DNA of 9,255 nt from Planctomycetaceae bacterium. Its GTDB lineage: Bacteria; Planctomycetota; Planctomycetia; Pirellulales; Thermoguttaceae. Shown here piece by piece: positions 5,530 through 9,255 of this stretch. The translations under genes and the position numbers were made by a program. The notes under the pieces were generated by a model. The model did not search any database. It saw nothing but the letters and a program-made list of their open reading frames with translations, and was not told the origin of the DNA. Position 1 is the stretch's first letter; each line of letters opens with the position of its first letter. The stretch is taken from the NCBI GenBank assembly GCA_031283825.1, contig JAITAZ010000508.1, positions 1 to 9,255 on the forward strand, read 5' to 3'.

Positions 5530-7128
5530 CTACCATGATTTTCTAACTCTGCTGCTGGGGATTTTTAATATTTGTCTATATTTTACGACCGTTCTTCTTG
5601 CAACTTGGATTCCGGCTTCTTTTAGTTGTTCTACAATTGCCTCATCGCTTAATGGAGAGTTTTTGTCTTCTTCCGCAATTATTTCTTGCAATTTTATTCT
5701 TACTACGTCTTGCGAAACGTTGTCTCCTCCATCCGACGCGGCAATCGTTCCGCTAAAAAAACGCTTGAACGGATACACGCCCTGCGAAGTCATCATCCAT
5801 TTGTCATCGCACGCACGAGATACCGTCGTAATATGAACCCCTACGACATCGGCGATCTGTTGCATCTTTAACGGCTTAATCGCATGATTGCCTTGCTCAA
5901 AAAAATCAATTTGATAATCAACTATCGCTTGTGAAACCTTCAACAACGTCCCCTTCCGCTGCTCAATCGCATCAAGCAACCACTGAGCCGAACCCGTATG
6001 TTGCTTGATATACTCCCGCGTGCTTTTGTCAGTATCCCGACTCTTAATCAAACTACGATACTGATTATTTATCCTCAAACTCGGAATCCGTCCCTCCTCC
6101 AATCGCACGACATAATGTCCTTCGTCGTTTTTCTCAACTATTACGTCTGGAATAATCGTTGCCGCCGCCGAACCCGAAAACTCTGAACCCGGTCGCGGCT
6201 TCAATCGACGTAACTCCAATATCGCGTCTTGAATACGCTCTAACGAAAATCCCGTTACGCGAACTATCTGCGGTAAACGATTACTAGAAATATCCTCAAG
6301 ATGAGATTGAATCAATACCCGAATCACATCATAATTCGGAGACTTCAAATCAAGCTGCGAAAGCAAACACTCCTTCAAATTTTTCGCGCCAACTCCAGAC
6401 GGGTCAAGTTTACGAATTATATTCATCGCATCCATGAATAATAGTTTTTCGTCGTCGTTTGAGTCTGTTCCTAGAAATTCTTCTTGTTCATACGGGAAGT
6501 AACCGTTTTGATCAAGATTGTTAATAATCCTGTCAATCATCGACTTAATCGAATCCGAAAGATCAAACCACGATAACTGCGCCGTTAAATACTCTTGCAA
6601 CGTTTGAGACGGAGACGGAATATTCGCCATCGCATCAAATCGGCGTTCATCTTGATCCTCCAGCCAATTTTGAGACCTTGCCGGAGTTTCGTCGATTGTG
6701 TCGTCGTAAACTTGCGCGAAATCGTCTGCAATTTGAAAATTTTCTTGCATTCCGATTATCGGCAGATTATCGACGTCGATTACGTTTGTTTCGGGAGATA
6801 CGGTAACGTTATCACTAATCGGCGATTCAGTTTCGGCGGAGTAATCGGCGGCGTAATTATCTGTAGAATTGTCTTCGGCGTTATTTTCTATTTCGGCAAA
6901 GTCGTCGTCGGAGTTTTCGTCGTCGTTGTCTGATTCTTGATCTTCGTATTCGTCGTCGGAATCGATTTCGGTGTCGATTTCTAGAAGCGGATTTTTTTCT
7001 AATTCTGCCTCAATCCGTTCTTCGAGCTGTAACAACGGTAACTGAAGAATCTCCATTGACTGGATCATCCGTTGCGTCAAAATCTGTTTCTGCTCCAGAC
7101 GTTGTTCCTGACCAAAAGTGAAACGCAT
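5530..7128 (-). CDS. rpoN: RNA polymerase sigma-54 factor (RpoN)
   Basis: RpoN directs RNA polymerase to -24/-12 promoters, which need an AAA+ activator to open. At 532 residues it is full length or slightly long. Region I (about 1-50) is Gln/Leu-rich: QKQILTQRMIQSMEILQLP and LEKNPLLEI. Region II (about 52-125) is very acidic, with DSDDEYEDQ and DNDDENSDDD runs. The core-binding region (about 160-350) includes LDPSGVGAKNLKECL. The promoter-recognising helix-turn-helix lies near 424-445 (QQIADVVGVHITTVSRACDD), and the RpoN box at 510-519 reads ARRTVVKYRQ where ARRTVAKYRE is usual; the DNA-contacting arginines remain. The end is short, IPSSRVRKSW. The ATG gives the usual region I start; only a weak GGTAAAG lies upstream. 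A 307-bp gap separates it from the phosphoesterase gene, so it is probably transcribed alone. No activator, hpf or PTS gene is adjacent, unlike the common proteobacterial arrangement. Confidence 0.97.
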   Translation of the reverse strand: MRFTFGQEQRLEQKQILTQRMIQSMEILQLPLLQLEERIEAELEKNPLLEIDTEIDSDDEYEDQESDNDDENSDDDFAEIENNAEDNSTDNYAADYSAETESPISDNVTVSPETNVIDVDNLPIIGMQENFQIADDFAQVYDDTIDETPARSQNWLEDQDERRFDAMANIPSPSQTLQEYLTAQLSWFDLSDSIKSMIDRIINNLDQNGYFPYEQEEFLGTDSNDDEKLLFMDAMNIIRKLDPSGVGAKNLKECLLSQLDLKSPNYDVIRVLIQSHLEDISSNRLPQIVRVTGFSLERIQDAILELRRLKPRPGSEFSGSAAATIIPDVIVEKNDEGHYVVRLEEGRIPSLRINNQYRSLIKSRDTDKSTREYIKQHTGSAQWLLDAIEQRKGTLLKVSQAIVDYQIDFFEQGNHAIKPLKMQQIADVVGVHITTVSRACDDKWMMTSQGVYPFKRFFSGTIAASDGGDNVSQDVVRIKLQEIIAEEDKNSPLSDEAIVEQLKEAGIQVARRTVVKYRQILKIPSSRVRKSW

Positions 7129-7186
7129 ATTAACTTTACCGAAATTTATAACTGTTCAGCAGTTTTTTTGAGATACGAAATATTTT

Positions 7187-7265
7187 ATTTTAATGGGACA
7201 AAGGAAACACTGGGAACATGATAATTTCAAACCAACGATTAAGCGGCTCAATAGACAAAACAAAA
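7187..7265 (+). repeat. Dispersed repeat, copy B
   Basis: It is the partner of 3988-4066, gap-free at a constant offset of 3199 bases. It contains GGGACAAAGGAAAC, GGGAACATGATAATTTC and AGCGGCTCAATAGACAAAA. In this copy a GGGAATTTCTAAAAA-family motif lies about 100 bp downstream; in copy A a related motif lies about 30 bp upstream, so the two kinds of repeat are linked but not in fixed order. Confidence 0.6.
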
Positions 7266-7367
7266 TTTCACATTCTTTCTACCAACATTGTGTTCATAAA
7301 TGTTCCTAACGGGACGCCAGATTATTTTTATCCCAATCAGCGAACTCTACGGTTTAAAATGAATTTT

Positions 7368-7385
7368 GAGTTTTTAGAAATTTCC
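7368..7385 (-). repeat. GGGAATTTCTAAAAA-family motif
   Basis: On the minus strand this reads GGAAATTTCTAAAAACTC, and two bases further out the top of the motif is preceded by GTA. It matches the ends of the MITE-like element (3760-3774 and 3958-3944) and the motif at 9088-9102, with one to three changes. It may be a solo end of the same element family. Confidence 0.45.
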
Positions 7386-7435
7386 TACAAAAATTCTCTC
7401 CTTTACTACAGCTAACAACTACTACAACTATCAAT

Positions 7436-8182
7436 CTATTTCCCATCGCGTAATCGTTGACCTAGATAATTATCTAAGTCTGGAATAGCCGTAATTTTTT
7501 CGATAGTTTTTTCAAACGGATATTCGACTCTGCGGAAAACGATTAGCGAACCTTCTAGCACGACATAGCAAGCTCTTGGGTCTCTATCTCTTGGTTGACC
7601 TACAGAGCCAACGTTTATCATAACTTTTCTATCGCCTAGAATGTATCGTCCGTCTATATCGTCTGGAGTGAAAAATTCGTGGTCTTCTGTGAAAATTCCC
7701 GGCACGTGCGTATGACCTTGAAATGAGTATTTTGGAATTACGGCGAATAGTCTTTCCATTTTTCTTTCGTTGTAGATATCGTCGTGGAATACGTATTCGT
7801 TAAGCGGATTTCTTGGCGAGCCGTGAACGAATATGAAATCTTCTTCTCTGCATAGTCTTGGCAATTCGTTTAGGAAGTCCCATCTTTCGCTTGCGCCGAC
7901 TAGGGCGGGATTTTCGAGTTGGTCGCGCGTCCAAAAAATCGCGCGTTCGGCGCTATGGTTGAATCCTTCGGGATCGAAAAGAGTCGCTTGATCGTGATTG
8001 CCGAGTAAACATACTTTCACCGACTTACGCATCAAATCGATACATTCTATCGGATTCGGTCCATAACCAACGAGATCGCCTAAACAGTAAATTTCAGAGA
8101 TTCCTTGCGAAACAATATCTGCAAGGACTGCTTCGAATGCCTCTAAATTACTATGTATATCGCTAATAATCGCGCGTTTCAA
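7436..8182 (-). CDS. Calcineurin-like metallophosphoesterase, YfcE/PPP-type
   Basis: A cytosolic 248-residue enzyme of the dinuclear metallophosphoesterase superfamily. All metal-site motifs are present in order: D8-I-H10-S-N, G35-D36-LVGYG, G61-N62-H63-D64, H120-G-S-P and G156-H157-T-H159. No signal peptide or membrane segment is seen. The family hydrolyses phosphomonoesters, phosphodiesters or dinucleotides such as Ap4A; the substrate cannot be read from sequence, and the LVGYGPNP and GHTHVPG blocks fit the group often annotated as diadenosine tetraphosphatase-like or serine/threonine phosphatase-like. The start is TTG at 8182: an in-frame TAA lies eight codons upstream, no ATG or GTG falls between, and AAAGG (8191-8195) sits 8 bases before it. 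The next in-frame Met is far inside the protein. It stands alone, with 185 bp to the gene upstream and 307 bp to rpoN. A role with polyphosphate made by the ppk1 product is conceivable but unsupported. Confidence 0.92.
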   Translation of the reverse strand: MKRAIISDIHSNLEAFEAVLADIVSQGISEIYCLGDLVGYGPNPIECIDLMRKSVKVCLLGNHDQATLFDPEGFNHSAERAIFWTRDQLENPALVGASERWDFLNELPRLCREEDFIFVHGSPRNPLNEYVFHDDIYNERKMERLFAVIPKYSFQGHTHVPGIFTEDHEFFTPDDIDGRYILGDRKVMINVGSVGQPRDRDPRACYVVLEGSLIVFRRVEYPFEKTIEKITAIPDLDNYLGQRLRDGK

Positions 8183-8190
8183 TTTGCTTA

Positions 8191-8195
8191 CCTTT
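8191..8195 (-). promoter_or_regulatory. Ribosome binding site supporting a TTG start
   Basis: On the minus strand this reads AAAGG, with 8 bases between it and the TTG at 8182-8180. Together with the in-frame stop upstream, it makes TTG the only reasonable start that keeps the DIHSN metal motif at residue 8. Confidence 0.65.
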
Positions 8196-8367
8196 GGGTC
8201 TTATTGGGTTGCTTTATTCTAGTTCAACGCTGAACTAAGCCAGCCACGAAAACGGAATCATACCAAACTTAAATCTCATTGTGAACGGGGGGGATAAAAA
8301 AGGACAAACTATTTCAGCCGAATATTTATTTTGTAAATTATTAGTAACTGTCTTTAATCGTATTGAA

Positions 8368-8856
8368 TCAGGTTTCCGGCGTTTTGATTTCGTCGTTGTT
8401 GTTTTCGGTTGGTTCTGTTCGTTTGATGATTTCTCTTATTAAATCTTCTACAGAATTCGCAACGCAACCTTCGACAAAAAATCCGATAAAGAATCCGATT
8501 ATTGTATAAACAAGAAAAGCGATGCAAGCGTTAGTTAAAATATCGTTTGTTTCTTTACCTTGAACTAATCCGAGTATTATCATTAGTATCATCACGACGA
8601 TTCCGGTAAAAGCCGCAAAAATCCGACCGAGACTATGTCCTTTTTGAGAGGCGTATCGTTTTTTTTCGCGTTTTTCCCGACGTTCGATTTCTTGATGTTC
8701 GCGGTGTAGCCATAATTCTAAAAGCCGCGAATCTATATTAGGCGGAATTTCGATAGCCGCGAGTTGTTCACGCATAGCTTCGGCGGTTGCGATTTCTTCA
8801 TCGTTATTGTTATTATCGGCTGATAAAATCGATGACGAATTTGTATCGGTTGACAT
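8368..8856 (-). CDS. Small two-pass membrane protein, function unknown
   Basis: A 162-residue protein I do not recognise. Residues 1-25 are Ser/Asn/Asp-rich and look disordered. Residues about 44-68 (LLELWLHREHQEIERREKREKKRY) are highly charged and probably helical or coiled-coil. Two hydrophobic segments follow, about 80-99 (FTGIVVMILMIILGLV) and 107-129 (IAFLVYTIIGFFIGFFVEG), the second with a GxxxG-like GFFIG pattern that can pack helices. A short acidic/basic tail ends the protein. With the basic stretch just before the first segment, the inside-positive rule puts both ends in the cytoplasm. The ATG is supported by AAGGAA (8865-8870), 8 bases upstream. No catalytic motif is seen; a structural or accessory membrane role is only a guess. 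It faces the same way as the phosphoesterase gene but is 185 bp away, so co-transcription is uncertain. Confidence 0.8.
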   Translation of the reverse strand: MSTDTNSSSILSADNNNNDEEIATAEAMREQLAAIEIPPNIDSRLLELWLHREHQEIERREKREKKRYASQKGHSLGRIFAAFTGIVVMILMIILGLVQGKETNDILTNACIAFLVYTIIGFFIGFFVEGCVANSVEDLIREIIKRTEPTENNNDEIKTPET

Positions 8857-8892
8857 AAAAAAATTTCCTTTTTAATAAGCAATCATTGATCT

Positions 8893-8952
8893 GACAGACA
8901 ACTGTAGGTTTAAATTGTAGTTTCGCAATCTTTCGATGAAAAGTCGTCTGTC
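8893..8952. repeat. Inverted repeat upstream of the two-pass membrane protein gene
   Basis: GACAGACAACT (8893-8903) pairs with AGTCGTCTGTC (8942-8952), 10 of 11 positions plus the possibility of G-T pairing, across a 38-base spacer. It sits 37-96 bp before the start codon, where an operator or a leader hairpin could lie, but nothing ties it to a known regulator. Confidence 0.45.
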
Positions 8953-9087
8953 GATTGACAAATACTAACATGAAAAAACCGTATGAAAACATCTCTCAGA
9001 AGAAAAAAATAAAATTAACGTACAAAAAGTGTATCGGTTAAAACGATTATACGGGTTTAGAAAACTTTACGGCGTAATTTCACAAGA

Positions 9088-9102
9088 GGGAATTTCTAAA
9101 AA
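9088..9102 (+). repeat. GGGAATTTCTAAAAA motif
   Basis: It carries the exact form GGGAATTTCTAAAAA and is followed by AATAATTTT. The same AATTATTTT-type sequence follows the left end of the MITE-like element (from 3760), so the match extends past the 15-bp core. It may be a solo end or the left edge of a related element that includes the adjacent inverted repeat. Confidence 0.5.
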
Positions 9103-9125
9103 ATAATTTTTACGCGAAAGTTTTT

Positions 9126-9200
9126 TGTAACCATTCACGGTTTTTTAATCACGGATAATTCGGGGAATTTTAAACGCGTTTAAAACCGTGAACGGTTACA
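9126..9200. repeat. Inverted repeat with TGTAACC ends
   Basis: TGTAACCATTCACGGTTTT (9126-9144) and AAAACCGTGAACGGTTACA (9182-9200) are reverse complements at 18 of 19 positions, with a 37-base spacer. Next to the right arm, 9168-9185 is the perfect 18-bp palindrome TTTTAAACGCGTTTAAAA. The arm sequence also occurs alone at 2611-2624. It could be a small mobile repeat or a transcription stop: the right arm is followed by GTTTTTTT. Confidence 0.7.
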
Positions 9201-9255
9201 GTTTTTTTAAATAGAGATTAAACTAAAACGTTTACTCTTAAAATAATATGGTTTT

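Larger units (their letters stand above)
7129..7435. other. Spacer upstream of rpoN
   Basis: This 307-bp stretch contains copy B of the dispersed repeat (7187-7265) and one GGGAATTTCTAAAAA-family motif (7368-7385). The rpoN promoter should lie here on the minus strand, but I see no convincing -35/-10 pair. A 65-codon open frame on the plus strand (7218-7415) starts inside the repeat and is not supported as a gene. Confidence 0.5.
8857..9255. other. Gene-free right end of the window
   Basis: No coding region is supported in these 399 bp. They contain an inverted repeat upstream of the two-pass membrane protein gene (8893-8952), a GGGAATTTCTAAAAA motif (9088-9102) and a longer inverted repeat with TGTAACC ends (9126-9200). 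TTGACA occurs at 8955-8960 on the plus strand, but without a TATAAT-like box at 16-18 bases. The window stops before any gene on the right. Confidence 0.5.

Noticed and set aside
6595..6933. Plus-strand open frame inside rpoN, Val-rich
   Set aside because: It is the antisense of the acidic Asp/Glu region of RpoN; repetitive GAY/GAR codons give open antisense frames.
7218..7415. 65-codon open frame upstream of rpoN
   Set aside because: It begins inside a non-coding dispersed repeat, has no ribosome binding site and ends across another repeat motif. The other copy of the repeat stops after about 22 codons.
8287..8293. Run of seven G bases between the phosphoesterase and two-pass membrane protein genes
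   Set aside because: Homopolymer runs can drive phase variation, but this one is not within a coding frame or an identifiable promoter.

Overview
The window looks like chromosomal DNA from an AT-rich member of the Planctomycetota. The main evidence is the sigma-54 protein on the minus strand. Its N-terminal region I and its long acidic region II read, from memory, like planctomycete RpoN. Asp/Asn/Ser/Thr-rich exported proteins, patchy Shine-Dalgarno sites and long repeat-filled spacers are compatible with this but not diagnostic. I cannot place it more finely. No rRNA, tRNA, CRISPR array, transposase, integrase or phage gene was seen.

Layout. Plus strand: a complete polyphosphate kinase gene, ppk1 (101-2197); a spacer with a probable decayed gene tail and a palindromic repeat (2198-2845); two small lipoproteins with clear lipoboxes and good ribosome binding sites (2846-3247 and 3425-3742), the first carrying a 15-bp coding tandem repeat; a repeat-dense spacer (3743-4401) holding a roughly 200-bp MITE-like inverted repeat; and an unrecognised single-pass membrane or secreted protein (about 4402-5193) followed by a 15-bp-stem terminator. 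Then comes a convergent spacer (5194-5529) with two inverted copies of a GTAG-headed palindrome and three CCAGATCTG repeats. Minus strand, reading right to left: a small protein with two membrane segments (8856-8368), a calcineurin-type metallophosphoesterase with a TTG start (8182-7436), and rpoN (7128-5530). The right end (8857-9255) has no gene but several inverted repeats.

How the parts relate. There is no obvious multi-gene system. Ppk1 (polyphosphate storage), RpoN (alternative sigma factor) and the phosphoesterase are stand-alone housekeeping or regulatory genes, each separated from its neighbours by more than 180 bp. The two lipoproteins, perhaps with the decayed tail upstream, form a small cluster of fast-changing low-complexity surface proteins.

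The most unusual material is non-coding. At least four short repeat families recur across the spacers: GTAG/CTAC-bounded palindromes; TGTAACCGTTCACG arms; GGGAATTTCTAAAAA motifs, two of which bound the MITE-like element; and a 74-79 bp dispersed repeat. I found no convincing new defence or metabolic system. The repeat families, and a ppk1 that resembles the Bacteroidota type, are the points worth following up.
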